Positions 27,325 through 36,646 of a stretch of DNA of 48,118 nt are shown piece after piece (within the stretch, counting starts at the first letter, position 1; the number at the start of each line of letters is the position of its first letter). The notes beneath the pieces are model-generated. The model saw only the letters and a program-made list of their open reading frames with translations, ran no database searches and was not told where the DNA came from. The stretch is from assembly GCA_947168515.1 (NCBI GenBank), contig CAMVMF010000022.1:1-48118 (forward strand). Reading direction: 5' to 3'. The position numbers and the translations under genes are program-made. Origin of the DNA: an uncultured Bacteroidales bacterium. Lineage in GTDB: Bacteria; Bacteroidota; Bacteroidia; Bacteroidales; P3.

Positions 27325-27452
27325 CGACATTTTTTCCGAATATCCACATTTTTCTCGAATGATTTATGCAACCATAGCCCCCGCCCCCTCGACCAAACGA
27401 ACCAGGACAGACACACGCAGAAGATCTCAAAATGTTAAAACCTAGAAAAGAA

Positions 27453-27484
27453 TTTGCATTTCTTGATGATTATTCGTAACTTTG
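27453..27484 (+). promoter_or_regulatory. promoter of the cas operon
   Basis: TTTG (27453-27456), 20 nt, then TAACTTTG (27477-27484) is a full match to the Bacteroidota -33/-7 consensus. Transcription would start near 27491, about 19 nt before the cas9 ATG. Confidence 0.8.
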
Positions 27485-27509
27485 CACTTTCAAAAATCAC
27501 AATAATTCT

Positions 27510-30500
27510 ATGGCAAAAATACTCGGCCTCGATCTAGGAACCAACAGCATTGGATGGGCTGTTATAGACGACGAAATCAAGCAAATAGTCTCAGCAGGCT
27601 CCCGCATCATCCCTATGGAAGCGGGTCGCCTCGGCGATTTCGAAAAGGGTAATTCCGTATCTTTCACCGCAGAAAGAACACAGTCTCGTGGTATGCGTCG
27701 GCTTCACGAGCGTTTTTTACTGCGCCGAGAAAGACTCATCCGAGTGCTACGCATAATGGGATTCTTACCCGAACATTTCTCCTCTCAGCTATCGCGCTAC
27801 GGCAAACTCCCCGAAGACAAAGAGTTGAAACTGGCCTGGCGAGAAGGTCCCGATGGACAAATGGAATTTCTCTTCAAGGCGGCTTTTGAAGAGATGGTGG
27901 CCGACTTCCACCGAGCAGGCGTAGACACCAAAATACCCTACGACTGGACCATCTACTACCTACGCCAAAAAGCCCTAACCCAACCCATCAGCCAACAAGA
28001 ACTCGCTTGGATCCTCTTGCAGTTCAACCAAAAACGCGGCTACCACCAACTTCGTGGCAAAGCCGACGAGGGCTTGGACGACTCGAAAGAGAAGAATGAA
28101 GAAAAGTCATACCACGAGCTCCAAGTGATAAAGGTTGAAGACACCTACGAGCCACGCAAAGGCGGTAGGTCATGGTATAACATCACACTCGAAAACGGAT
28201 GGGTATACAAATGTCTTTCTCTCGTCAAACCCGACTGGGAGGGCAAGACCAAAAGTTTCATCGCCACCTTCCAACTCGACAAAGACGGCAACCGCAAAAG
28301 CGACCAACCCAAACTAAGATCCCCACAAGGTGACGACTGGGGTCTGCGCAAGATCAAGACCGAGCATGACATCGAGCAGAGCGGCCTCACCATTGGGGCC
28401 TACATCTACCAGAGCTTACTGCACCACCACGACCGGAAAATCATCGGCGGACATGTGCAGACAGTCGACCGTAAGCTATACCTGAGCGAGCTGCGCAGCA
28501 TTCTCGACCAGCAGAAGAAATACATTCCCGAACTCAACGACCATGAGCTCTACCTCCGCTGTCTCGAAGAGCTATACCCCAACAACGAGGCTTACCGCAA
28601 CAGTATTGCCAATCGCGACTTCACATACCTTCTTGCCGACGACACCCTCTTCTACCAGCGACCGCTCAAAAGCAAAAGATCCTTAATCGACAACTGCCCA
28701 TTCGAAACACGTCATGACAAACCCATCAAATGCATTGCCAAGTCCCATCCGCTCTTCCAGGAATTCCGCATCTGGCAATTCATATCCAACCTGCATATCT
28801 TCGAGAGTTACAACGACGTAACCCCAACCTTCTTACCCGACCACGAAGCCTACGCCAACCTTTTCGACTTCCTATCCTCCATTAAAAGCATCGACCAGAA
28901 AGGCCTCTTCCGCTACCTCAAAATCCCCAAGAACGATGCACCTAAATACCATTGGAACTACGTACAGGACAAAGACTACCCTGTGGGCGAAACCCGCGCC
29001 ATCTTGCTTGAAGGGCTACGCAAGGCCAATATTCCCAACACATTTCTAACCCCCGAGAAGGAAGAACACCTCTGGCATATTCTTTATTCTGTCGACGACT
29101 CGACGCAGTACCGCACAGCCCTCCTCACCTTTGCCAAACACCAAGGGTGGGACGACAGACTGACCGATTCATTCGCACAGGCATTCGATTCCCTGACTGT
29201 CTACAAAGAGAAAGAATACGGAGCCTATTCGGCCAAAGCCATCAGCCGTCTCCTCCCGCTTATGAGAAGAGGAAAGTACTGGAACCCATCGGCCATAGAC
29301 AAGGACACCCTCAGCCGCATCGAGCACATCATCACAGGAGAGAGCGACCCCACCCTCACCCCCTTTGTCCGCGACAAATTCTCGCACCTCCACGACATCG
29401 CCCAATGCCAAGGCCTTGGCACCTGGCAGGCCTGCTACCTTGTCTACAACCGGCACTCCGAAGCCATCGACACCGCCAAATGGAACAAGCCCGAAGATAT
29501 AGACATCTTCCTCGACCAATTCCGACACAACTCACTGAACAATCCCGTTGTCGAACAAATAGTAACCGAGTGCCTGCGCGTGGTCCGCGACATCTGGCGT
29601 CAAGTAGGCCACCCCGACGAAATCCATATCGAGCTAGGACGTGAGCTGAAGAAGACCAAAGCCGAAAGAGAACGGCTGACAAAGATCATCACCGAAGGCG
29701 AGAACACCAACCAGCGCATCAGACTATTACTACTCGAACTGCTGAACCCCGACTTCCAGGTCGACGATGTCCGACCACAGTCTCCCTCCCAACAAGAAAA
29801 ACTGAAAATATACGAGGAGGGGGTCTTCCAAAGTGGCATCGAAATACCCGATGACATCCAAGACATTCAAAAAAGATTCACCTCCCCAAAGAACAAGCCC
29901 ACCCATGCCGAAGTCATACGCTACAAGCTTTGGTTGGACCAGAAATATATCTCGCCCTACACAGGCAAACCCATTCCCCTATCCAAACTCTTCACCACGG
30001 CCTACCAAATCGAACACATCATTCCTCAAAGCCGTTGGTTCGACGACTCGTACTCCAACAAGGTCATCTGCGAATCCGAAGTCAACCAACTCAAAGACCG
30101 CGAACTCGGCCACGAATTCATTGTCCACCATGCGGGCGAAGAGGTGCCCCTCAACCTGGGCGGCACCGTAAAAATATTCACTGCTGACCAATACGAGAAG
30201 CACATCAAGACCACCTTTGCCAGCAATCCTAAGAAAATGCGCAACCTCATGCTGGACGAGATTCCCGAAGACTTCACCTCCCGCCAGATGAACGACAGCC
30301 GCTACATCAGCCGCCTCATGATGCAGTTGCTCTCCAACATCGTCCGTACCGAAGACGAGGAGGGCAACGTGGGAAACGCCGCCACCTCCAAGAACGTCAT
30401 AGCCTGCAACGGGGCCGTCACCGACCGGCTCAAACACGACTGGGGCCTCGACGACGTGTGGAACCGCATCATCCTCCCTCGTTTCGAAAGATTGAACATA

Positions 30501-31979
30501 ATAACCGACACCTCAGACTACACCGACACCACCCCGAACGGCCACACCATACCCTCCGTGCCTGTCGATTTGCGTCCCGGCTTCAACAAAAAGCGCATCG
30601 ACCACCGCCATCACGCCATGGATGCCATCGTCATAGCCTGCACTACCCGCAACCATGTCAACCTCTTGAGCAACGAAGCGGCTAAGAGCAACAAACGCTA
30701 CGACCTCCAGCACACACTCCGCCAGACCGAATACTACCAAGACCCACAAGGCAACAAACACGAACGTTTCACCCTCTTCTACAAGCCTTGGCCCTCCTTC
30801 ACACAGGATGCTTACCAGGCCCTACAAAGCATCGTCGTCAGCTTCAAGCAGAATCTAAGAGTCATCAACAAAACCTCCAACCGCTACACCATCATACAAG
30901 ACGGCAAACACATCACCGTCAAACAAACCAAGGGCGACAACTGGGCCATCCGCAAACCCCTACACAAAGAGACCGTCTTTGGCGAAGTCAACCTACAGCT
31001 AACAAAGAAAGTACGCACCAAAGAAGCCCTGAAAGACCCCAACAGCATCGTCGACCGCGAGTTGAAAGCAAAAATAAAAGAGCAGAAAGCCTTACACTAC
31101 ACCGACAAACAGATTATCGAATACCTCAACAAGCACAAGGACATCTGGAGCGAGGCTGCCGATGGCAAGATAGAAGTCTACTACTACACCAAAGACACCT
31201 CCGACCGCTACTTCGCCACGCGCAAAGACTTGCTTGCATTGTTCGAAAAAGTGTCCACCCCGCCGGATGCCCGCAAAGTCATCGACAGCATTACCGACAG
31301 CGGCATCCGCTCAATACTCAATGCGCACCTACTAAACGAGGGCAACAACCCTGGCGAAGCCTTCTCGGCAGATGGACTCGAACGCATGAATAGTAATATC
31401 CAAGCTCTCAACAACGACCATCCCCACCTGCCCATCAAGAAAGTACGCGTCTACGAACAAGCCAACAAATATAGTATCGGCGACAAAGGACAGAAGAAAA
31501 CCAAATTTGTCGAAGCTGCCAAAGGCACCAACCTCTTCTTTGTCATCTACACCGACGCAAAAGGCACACGCGGATACGTCACCGTATCGCTCAACAACAT
31601 CATCGAACTTCAAAAACAATACGAAAAAGACTGGAAAAAACACCTTGTCGATAGGCTTAAAGCCAACGACCTTCAGCTCATACCACCTGATGCCAACATA
31701 CGCTATGTGCTTTCCCCAGGTGACCTCGTATATGTCCCCACCGAAGAAGAACAGCAAAATGGTATCAACAACATCAACGTGCAAAGAATATACAAGATGG
31801 TTTCTTGCACTGGCAAACAATGTCTTTTTCTTCCCTACACCGTGGCCACAGTTGTCCTTCCGAAAATAGAGTTTGAAGCCCAAAACAAAATGGAACGAGC
31901 CCTCACCGGGGAAATGATAAAAGAAGTCTGCATTCCCATACAAGTCGACCGCCTAGGGAACATCACCAAAATAGGATAG
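27510..31979 (+). CDS. cas9: CRISPR-associated endonuclease Cas9, type II-C
   Basis: This is a 1,489-residue RNA-guided nuclease that cuts DNA paired to crRNA with tracrRNA. RuvC-I is at the N-terminus (GLDLGTNSIGWA, catalytic Asp 8). An arginine-rich bridge helix follows (about 56-80, RTQSRGMRRLHERFLLRRER). RuvC-II is EIHIELGRELKKTKAE (Glu 708). The HNH domain is YQIEHIIPQSRWFDD (His 836, Asn 859). RuvC-III is HRHHAMDAIVIA (His 1035, Asp 1038). All catalytic residues are present, so it should be active. About 450 residues after RuvC-III form the tracrRNA- and PAM-binding region. The length fits the large II-C Cas9s of Bacteroidota. It is followed by cas1 after 2 bp; no csn2 or cas4 is in the operon. 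Confidence 0.97.
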   Translation: MAKILGLDLGTNSIGWAVIDDEIKQIVSAGSRIIPMEAGRLGDFEKGNSVSFTAERTQSRGMRRLHERFLLRRERLIRVLRIMGFLPEHFSSQLSRYGKLPEDKELKLAWREGPDGQMEFLFKAAFEEMVADFHRAGVDTKIPYDWTIYYLRQKALTQPISQQELAWILLQFNQKRGYHQLRGKADEGLDDSKEKNEEKSYHELQVIKVEDTYEPRKGGRSWYNITLENGWVYKCLSLVKPDWEGKTKSFIATFQLDKDGNRKSDQPKLRSPQGDDWGLRKIKTEHDIEQSGLTIGAYIYQSLLHHHDRKIIGGHVQTVDRKLYLSELRSILDQQKKYIPELNDHELYLRCLEELYPNNEAYRNSIANRDFTYLLADDTLFYQRPLKSKRSLIDNCPFETRHDKPIKCIAKSHPLFQEFRIWQFISNLHIFESYNDVTPTFLPDHEAYANLFDFLSSIKSIDQKGLFRYLKIPKNDAPKYHWNYVQDKDYPVGETRAILLEGLRKANIPNTFLTPEKEEHLWHILYSVDDSTQYRTALLTFAKHQGWDDRLTDSFAQAFDSLTVYKEKEYGAYSAKAISRLLPLMRRGKYWNPSAIDKDTLSRIEHIITGESDPTLTPFVRDKFSHLHDIAQCQGLGTWQACYLVYNRHSEAIDTAKWNKPEDIDIFLDQFRHNSLNNPVVEQIVTECLRVVRDIWRQVGHPDEIHIELGRELKKTKAERERLTKIITEGENTNQRIRLLLLELLNPDFQVDDVRPQSPSQQEKLKIYEEGVFQSGIEIPDDIQDIQKRFTSPKNKPTHAEVIRYKLWLDQKYISPYTGKPIPLSKLFTTAYQIEHIIPQSRWFDDSYSNKVICESEVNQLKDRELGHEFIVHHAGEEVPLNLGGTVKIFTADQYEKHIKTTFASNPKKMRNLMLDEIPEDFTSRQMNDSRYISRLMMQLLSNIVRTEDEEGNVGNAATSKNVIACNGAVTDRLKHDWGLDDVWNRIILPRFERLNIITDTSDYTDTTPNGHTIPSVPVDLRPGFNKKRIDHRHHAMDAIVIACTTRNHVNLLSNEAAKSNKRYDLQHTLRQTEYYQDPQGNKHERFTLFYKPWPSFTQDAYQALQSIVVSFKQNLRVINKTSNRYTIIQDGKHITVKQTKGDNWAIRKPLHKETVFGEVNLQLTKKVRTKEALKDPNSIVDRELKAKIKEQKALHYTDKQIIEYLNKHKDIWSEAADGKIEVYYYTKDTSDRYFATRKDLLALFEKVSTPPDARKVIDSITDSGIRSILNAHLLNEGNNPGEAFSADGLERMNSNIQALNNDHPHLPIKKVRVYEQANKYSIGDKGQKKTKFVEAAKGTNLFFVIYTDAKGTRGYVTVSLNNIIELQKQYEKDWKKHLVDRLKANDLQLIPPDANIRYVLSPGDLVYVPTEEEQQNGINNINVQRIYKMVSCTGKQCLFLPYTVATVVLPKIEFEAQNKMERALTGEMIKEVCIPIQVDRLGNITKIG

Positions 31980-31981
31980 CC

Positions 31982-32890
31982 ATGATCAAACGCACCCTCT
32001 GTTTCTCCAACCCTGCCTATCTTTCCATGAAGAACAGGCAGCTTGTCGCCCGCATAGAGCAGGTCGGCGACCAACCCGAACGGACAGCCACCGTCCCCAT
32101 TGAGGACATCGGCGTAGTCCTGCTAGACTGCCAGCAAATCACCATCACCCATGGGCTACTCTCAGCCCTGATCGACAACAATGCTTCCGTCATCACCTGC
32201 AACGACCGTCACATGCCCGTAGGCCTCCTGCTGCCGCTCGAAGGGCACACCGTGCAGAGCGAACGCTTCCAAGACCAACTCAACGCTTCCCTTCCCTTGC
32301 GCAAACAGCTGTGGCAACAAACCGTCCAACAGAAAATACTCAACCAAGCCGCCCTTTTGCGACAACTCCACCACATCGAAACAGGCAATATGCAACAATG
32401 GGCTGCAGAGGTCCGATCCGGCGACAGCACCAATCTCGAAGGACGTGCCGCCGCCTTCTACTGGAGCCAGCTGCTCCCCACCATCGAAGATTTCACCCGT
32501 GGGCGCGATGGCATCTACCCCAACAACCTCTTCAACTACGCCTACGCCATCCTTCGCGCCGTCATCGCCCGTGCCCTGGTCAGCAGCGGCCTGCTCCCCA
32601 CCCTAGGCATCCACCATCACAACCGCTACAATGCCTACTGCCTTGCCGACGACATCATGGAACCCTACCGCCCTTATGTTGACCTCCTGGTAGTGCAAAC
32701 CATGCAGCAATTCCCCGACACACTAGACCTCATCACCGACCTCAAACGTTGCCTTCTCACAGTCCCCACCCTCGAAGTGCGCATAGGCGGACAGCGCAGC
32801 CCTCTCATGGTAGCTGCCAGCCAAACCACCGCCTCTCTAGCCCGCTGTTTCTCAGGCGAAAGTCGCCGGCTCACCTATCCCGAAATGTAA
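31982..32890 (+). CDS. cas1: CRISPR integrase Cas1, type II
   Basis: This 302-residue metal-dependent integrase inserts new spacers with Cas2. The N-terminal beta domain (MIKRTLCFSNPAYLSMKNRQ) is followed by the helical catalytic domain. The metal ligands are recognisable: Glu in NLEGRAAAFYW (about 152-162), His in LLPTLGIHHHNRYNAY, and Asp in LADDIMEPYRPYVD. The length is normal and the gene looks intact. ATG 31982 follows the cas9 stop by 2 bp, and its TAA overlaps the cas2 ATG (TAATG), so the three cas genes are translationally linked. Confidence 0.96.
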   Translation: MIKRTLCFSNPAYLSMKNRQLVARIEQVGDQPERTATVPIEDIGVVLLDCQQITITHGLLSALIDNNASVITCNDRHMPVGLLLPLEGHTVQSERFQDQLNASLPLRKQLWQQTVQQKILNQAALLRQLHHIETGNMQQWAAEVRSGDSTNLEGRAAAFYWSQLLPTIEDFTRGRDGIYPNNLFNYAYAILRAVIARALVSSGLLPTLGIHHHNRYNAYCLADDIMEPYRPYVDLLVVQTMQQFPDTLDLITDLKRCLLTVPTLEVRIGGQRSPLMVAASQTTASLARCFSGESRRLTYPEM

Positions 32891-33222
32891 TGGACCGTTT
32901 CTCCGAGTACCGCATCATGTGGCTGCTAGTATTCTTCGACTTGCCCACCGACACCAAGAAAGAACGCAAGGCCGCGGCTGACTTCCGCAAGAATCTACTT
33001 GCCGACGGTTTCACCATGTTCCAATTCTCCATCTATGTACGCCACTGCGCCAGCCGCGAAAATGCCGACGTGCACCTCCGACGTGTCCGCGCCCTGCTAC
33101 CTCAATACGGACAAGTAGGCTGCCTTACCATCACCGACCGCCAATTTGCCGACATCGAACTGTACATCTGCAAGAAAGAAATCCAACCCAACGCCCCTGG
33201 CCAACAACTAGAACTTTTCTAA
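32890..33222 (+). CDS. cas2: CRISPR adaptation protein Cas2
   Basis: This is a 110-residue ferredoxin-like protein that dimerises and bridges two Cas1 dimers during spacer capture. The first strand WLLVFFDLPTDTKKERKAAA carries the conserved Asp, then FRKNLLADGFTMFQFSIYVR and the C-terminal ITDRQFADIELYICKK follow. ATG 32890 overlaps the cas1 stop by one base; the longer frame that begins at 32749 only overlaps cas1. It is followed by a strong terminator before the array. Confidence 0.95.
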   Translation: MDRFSEYRIMWLLVFFDLPTDTKKERKAAADFRKNLLADGFTMFQFSIYVRHCASRENADVHLRRVRALLPQYGQVGCLTITDRQFADIELYICKKEIQPNAPGQQLELF

Positions 33223-33255
33223 TCCCCTAGGAATAAAAAAAGCACCTCATAAAAC

Positions 33256-33288
33256 AAAAAATCCCGCCATCACTGGCGGGATTTTTTT
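33256..33288 (+). terminator. intrinsic terminator of the cas operon
   Basis: The arms ATCCCGCC and GGCGGGAT around ATCACT are followed by seven T, with an A-run before the hairpin. It separates cas2 from the array and, because of the A-run, could also stop minus-strand transcripts coming out of the array. Confidence 0.9.
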
Positions 33289-33339
33289 AGCCTTTAACAC
33301 CTTTCTAAACACTGTACCTCATATTGTTATAGACATCGT

Positions 33340-35917
33340 AATGTCAAAGAGCTACTATCGTGTTTCCTTTTTAAGCAATTCACAACGAATGTTGCGGGCA
33401 GCTGCAGCCGAGGTCTAATGTCAAAGAGCTACTATCGTGTTTCCTTTTTAAGCAATTCACAACGGGTTGGCGGCCTTGAATGCCTTCTCGTCGAATGTCA
33501 AAGAGCTACTATCGTGTTTCCTTTTTAAGCAATTCACAACTACAGATTTCTTAATCTGCGCAAATTGTTTAATGTCAAAGAGCTACTATCGTGTTTCCTT
33601 TTTAAGCAATTCACAACTTGACAAGATTAACCGCGTTCCCCAGCCTCAATGTCAAAGAGCTACTATCGTGTTTCCTTTTTAAGCAATTCACAACTGGGGC
33701 GTGTCCTTGTCACTCTCGTCCGGCAATGTCAAAGAGCTACTATCGTGTTTCCTTTTTAAGCAATTCACAACGGGGGTTTGTTGTTGTTGTTGTTCCATGT
33801 TAATGTCAAAGAGCTACTATCGTGTTTCCTTTTTAAGCAATTCACAACAGGTTACCAGTACCATCAACATATTCATAGAATGTCAAAGAGCTACTATCGT
33901 GTTTCCTTTTTAAGCAATTCACAACTGAAACAAGTTGCTCCTCTACAGACCTCTCAATGTCAAAGAGCTACTATCGTGTTTCCTTTTTAAGCAATTCACA
34001 ACACGTGCTTGAGGCGGTCTATCGCCTTGTTAATGTCAAAGAGCTACTATCGTGTTTCCTTTTTAAGCAATTCACAACTAAAGGTGCGCAATATGGCGAT
34101 AAAGGTGTAATGTCAAAGAGCTACTATCGTGTTTCCTTTTTAAGCAATTCACAACATAAGTCCTCAGCCTGTATATGATTATCAAAATGTCAAAGAGCTA
34201 CTATCGTGTTTCCTTTTTAAGCAATTCACAACCCGCTTTATTATATTATCGTAGATTCTTAGAATGTCAAAGAGCTACTATCGTGTTTCCTTTTTAAGCA
34301 ATTCACAACTCCACGGTCGTGCCTATCCACACGTTTGGGAATGTCAAAGAGCTACTATCGTGTTTCCTTTTTAAGCAATTCACAACTGGGCAAGGATGGG
34401 ACGCTCCGTGCAAGCAAATGTCAAAGAGCTACTATCGTGTTTCCTTTTTAAGCAATTCACAACGTGGGTTGAATTTGAAAAAATACTGACAAAAATGTCA
34501 AAGAGCTACTATCGTGTTTCCTTTTTAAGCAATTCACAACATCCCTCAATCTAGATTATTGGATTGGGCTAATGTCAAAGAGCTACTATCGTGTTTCCTT
34601 TTTAAGCAATTCACAACAACTCTCTCTTTCAATCCTATACAGTTTTCAATGTCAAAGAGCTACTATCGTGTTTCCTTTTTAAGCAATTCACAACGGGCTT
34701 TGCCCCCATTCTTAAAAATCAAAAATGTCAAAGAGCTACTATCGTGTTTCCTTTTTAAGCAATTCACAACATGACTTCGGTGAGGATTTGGTTGTCGAAG
34801 AATGTCAAAGAGCTACTATCGTGTTTCCTTTTTAAGCAATTCACAACTGGTGGCGGAGGTGATGATGCCGGTGCCAAATGTCAAAGAGCTACTATCGTGT
34901 TTCCTTTTTAAGCAATTCACAACTCCGCCATCCGTGTCAACAGGGCTGTTCAGAATGTCAAAGAGCTACTATCGTGTTTCCTTTTTAAGCAATTCACAAC
35001 GGGTGCAATAATCGGGGCATTAGATTTAGAATGTCAAAGAGCTACTATCGTGTTTCCTTTTTAAGCAATTCACAACGGACGTTGTGGGGCAGGTTGCCGC
35101 GCTCGAAATGTCAAAGAGCTACTATCGTGTTTCCTTTTTAAGCAATTCACAACATACTAGGGACACTTTATAATCCTTGGTACAATGTCAAAGAGCTACT
35201 ATCGTGTTTCCTTTTTAAGCAATTCACAACGGAGCAAGTCAACACGTTTAGTTTGGTCGAATGTCAAAGAGCTACTATCGTGTTTCCTTTTTAAGCAATT
35301 CACAACTAATGACTTTATCACAACTCATAAAGGAGAATGTCAAAGAGCTACTATCGTGTTTCCTTTTTAAGCAATTCACAACAGAACGACATGTTAGAAA
35401 TCGACAAGAAAAATGTCAAAGAGCTACTATCGTGTTTCCTTTTTAAGCAATTCACAACGAAACGTCTAATGTGCCACATATCAAGACAAATGTCAAAGAG
35501 CTACTATCGTGTTTCCTTTTTAAGCAATTCACAACTAGCTATCCTTTCAGCCTCTCTTTCGAGTAATGTCAAAGAGCTACTATCGTGTTTCCTTTTTAAG
35601 CAATTCACAACGCACAACCACGTTGTATTTGGTCCACCGATAATGTCAAAGAGCTACTATCGTGTTTCCTTTTTAAGCAATTCACAACGGGCGGCGGCTT
35701 CGTTGTAGGCGGCTTCGAATGTCAAAGAGCTACTATCGTGTTTCCTTTTTAAGCAATTCACAACGGTAACAATTTATAGATGTTTTTATTGAAAATGTCA
35801 AAGAGCTACTATCGTGTTTCCTTTTTAAGCAATTCACAACTCTAAGGAAGTTTCAGAGTCTTCCAATCTAAATGTCAAAGAGCTACTATCGTGTTTCCTT
35901 TTTAAGCAATTCACAAC
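33340..35917 (-). CRISPR. CRISPR array, 34 identical 47-bp repeats, 33 spacers
   Basis: Repeats start at 33340, 33417, 33494 and so on to 35871, with a period of 76-77 bp. I see no base difference among the 34 repeats. Spacers are 29 or 30 bp and all different. The plus-strand repeat begins AATGTCAAAGAGC and ends CAATTCACAAC. In crRNA sense (minus strand) it begins GTTGTGAATTGCTTAAAAAG, which pairs with the tracrRNA anti-repeat at 36506-36524, so crRNAs are read from the minus strand, against the cas genes. Many spacers look like coding DNA (for example 33464-33493 and 35689-35717), as expected for phage or plasmid genes. None obviously matches the rest of this window. A 35th, degenerate repeat lies apart at 36377-36423. 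Confidence 0.98.
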
Positions 35918-36039
35918 GAGCACCACGCCGACAAATACCTCAACACCTTCATGGGCATCAAAAAAAATCCCCACAGCCACCTTCTCTATACTGTCTATTC
36001 CCTATATACCCTCTATTCCCAAATCATTTATAAAATAAA
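35918..36039. other. segment between last array repeat and the pentapeptide gene promoter
   Basis: The first 50 or so bases read as good codons (EHHADKYLNTFMGIKKNP), with GC-rich third positions, and then the sequence turns AT-rich. It may be a partial spacer fused to a remnant of an unrelated gene. No promoter for minus-strand array transcription with a full TAnnTTTG box is seen. Confidence 0.4.
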
Positions 36040-36073
36040 TTTGCCACTATCCACAAAAAAATGCGTACCTTTG
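36040..36073 (+). promoter_or_regulatory. promoter of the pentapeptide-repeat gene
   Basis: TTTG (36040-36043), 22 nt, then TACCTTTG (36066-36073). The start would lie near 36080, a short distance before ATG 36093. Confidence 0.7.
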
Positions 36074-36092
36074 CATCGAAAAATAAAACGAG

Positions 36093-36368
36093 ATGGTCCA
36101 GATCAAGAACATACACGGCGAAGTCATCCTCACCCTCCCCGAGGGAGAAGAGCTCTACGAGGCAGTGCTTGTTGGAGAAGACCTCCACGAAGCCGACCTA
36201 CGTGGTGCCGACCTCGAATGGGCCGACCTCGAATGGGCCGACCTCACTGGTGCCGATCTGACCGATGCCGACCTTTCCAGTGCCAGCACAGAAGGCGTGA
36301 TACTCGACGATGCCATCCTTGACGGCACAATCCTGCCCATGAAATATCGGCGACCCTCCTACTATTAG
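36093..36368 (+). CDS. small pentapeptide-repeat protein inside the CRISPR locus
   Basis: This is a 91-residue protein. After a short beta-rich start (MVQIKNIHGEVILTLPEGEE), residues about 25-80 follow the A(D/N)LXX pentapeptide pattern: LYEAVLVGEDLHEADLRGAD, then LEWADLEWADLTGADLTDAD, ending ILDDAILDGTIL. That makes about ten coils of a right-handed four-sided beta-helix. It is strongly acidic. Known pentapeptide proteins such as Qnr and MfpA mimic DNA and bind gyrase; this one is shorter and no target can be named. It has its own promoter and lies between the last regular repeat and a degenerate repeat next to the tracrRNA gene. A role in the CRISPR system (DNA mimic, regulator) is only a hypothesis; a passenger gene is equally possible. 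Confidence 0.82.
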   Translation: MVQIKNIHGEVILTLPEGEELYEAVLVGEDLHEADLRGADLEWADLEWADLTGADLTDADLSSASTEGVILDDAILDGTILPMKYRRPSYY

Positions 36369-36376
36369 ACTGCAAA

Positions 36377-36423
36377 AATGTCAAAGAGCTACTATCGTGT
36401 TTCCTTTTCAAGCAATTCACAAC
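36377..36423 (-). repeat. isolated degenerate 35th CRISPR repeat
   Basis: This matches the array repeat in 46 of 47 positions (T to C at plus-strand position 36409). It lies 459 bp from the last array repeat and 8 bp after the pentapeptide stop. A changed repeat is typical of the trailer end of an array. Confidence 0.93.
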
Positions 36424-36439
36424 GACGTTGATACCATCT

Positions 36440-36525
36440 ATATAAAGGCGACGGAAGAACAAGTCTTCCGCCCCCTGATTAGTTTTCACAACGGAATAAT
36501 CCTTATTGTGAATTGCTTAAAAAGT
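36440..36525 (-). ncRNA. tracrRNA
   Basis: Read on the minus strand, the transcript starts near 36525 with CTTTTTAAGCAATTCACAA (36524-36506), the exact complement of 19 bases of the crRNA-sense repeat start. Next comes ACAATAAGG, as in other II-C tracrRNAs, then a small stem (GGA..TCC) and CCGTTGTGAAAAC. The end is a hairpin with arms CGGAAGA and TCTTCCG (36470-36452) and a TTTATAT tail. A perfect promoter precedes it. Length is about 86 nt. It should pair with each crRNA and load Cas9. Its place at the far side of the array, transcribed toward it, is unlike the cas9-adjacent position common in other types. The ends are estimates. Confidence 0.88.
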
Positions 36526-36529
36526 TTTG

Positions 36530-36561
36530 CAAAGATACAACTTTTTCCCCAATCGTACAAA
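36530..36561 (-). promoter_or_regulatory. tracrRNA promoter
   Basis: On the minus strand TTTG (36561-36558), 20 nt, then TATCTTTG (36537-36530) matches the -33/-7 consensus in full. It sits directly before the anti-repeat, so the tracrRNA has almost no 5' extension. Confidence 0.82.
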
Positions 36562-36646
36562 AAAAATCGTGCAGCACTGTCAATCATAATAATGCGACCC
36601 CTCACTTACTGATTAATAACGCTATCCAATGGCTGCACGGACGTTT

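Noticed and set aside
33467-35708. Several 60-120-residue open frames across the array, all with the same repeated peptide
   Set aside because: They are translations of the CRISPR repeat and spacers, not genes.
33387-35870. Self-targeting spacers
   Set aside because: By eye no spacer matches another part of the window; the rest of the genome was not available.
36424-36453. Possible guide formed by read-through from tracrRNA into the degenerate repeat, with an 11-base match (ATGGTATCAAC) inside cas9 near 31758
   Set aside because: The bases next to the repeat do not match, the hairpin should stop transcription, and an 11-base match can arise by chance.
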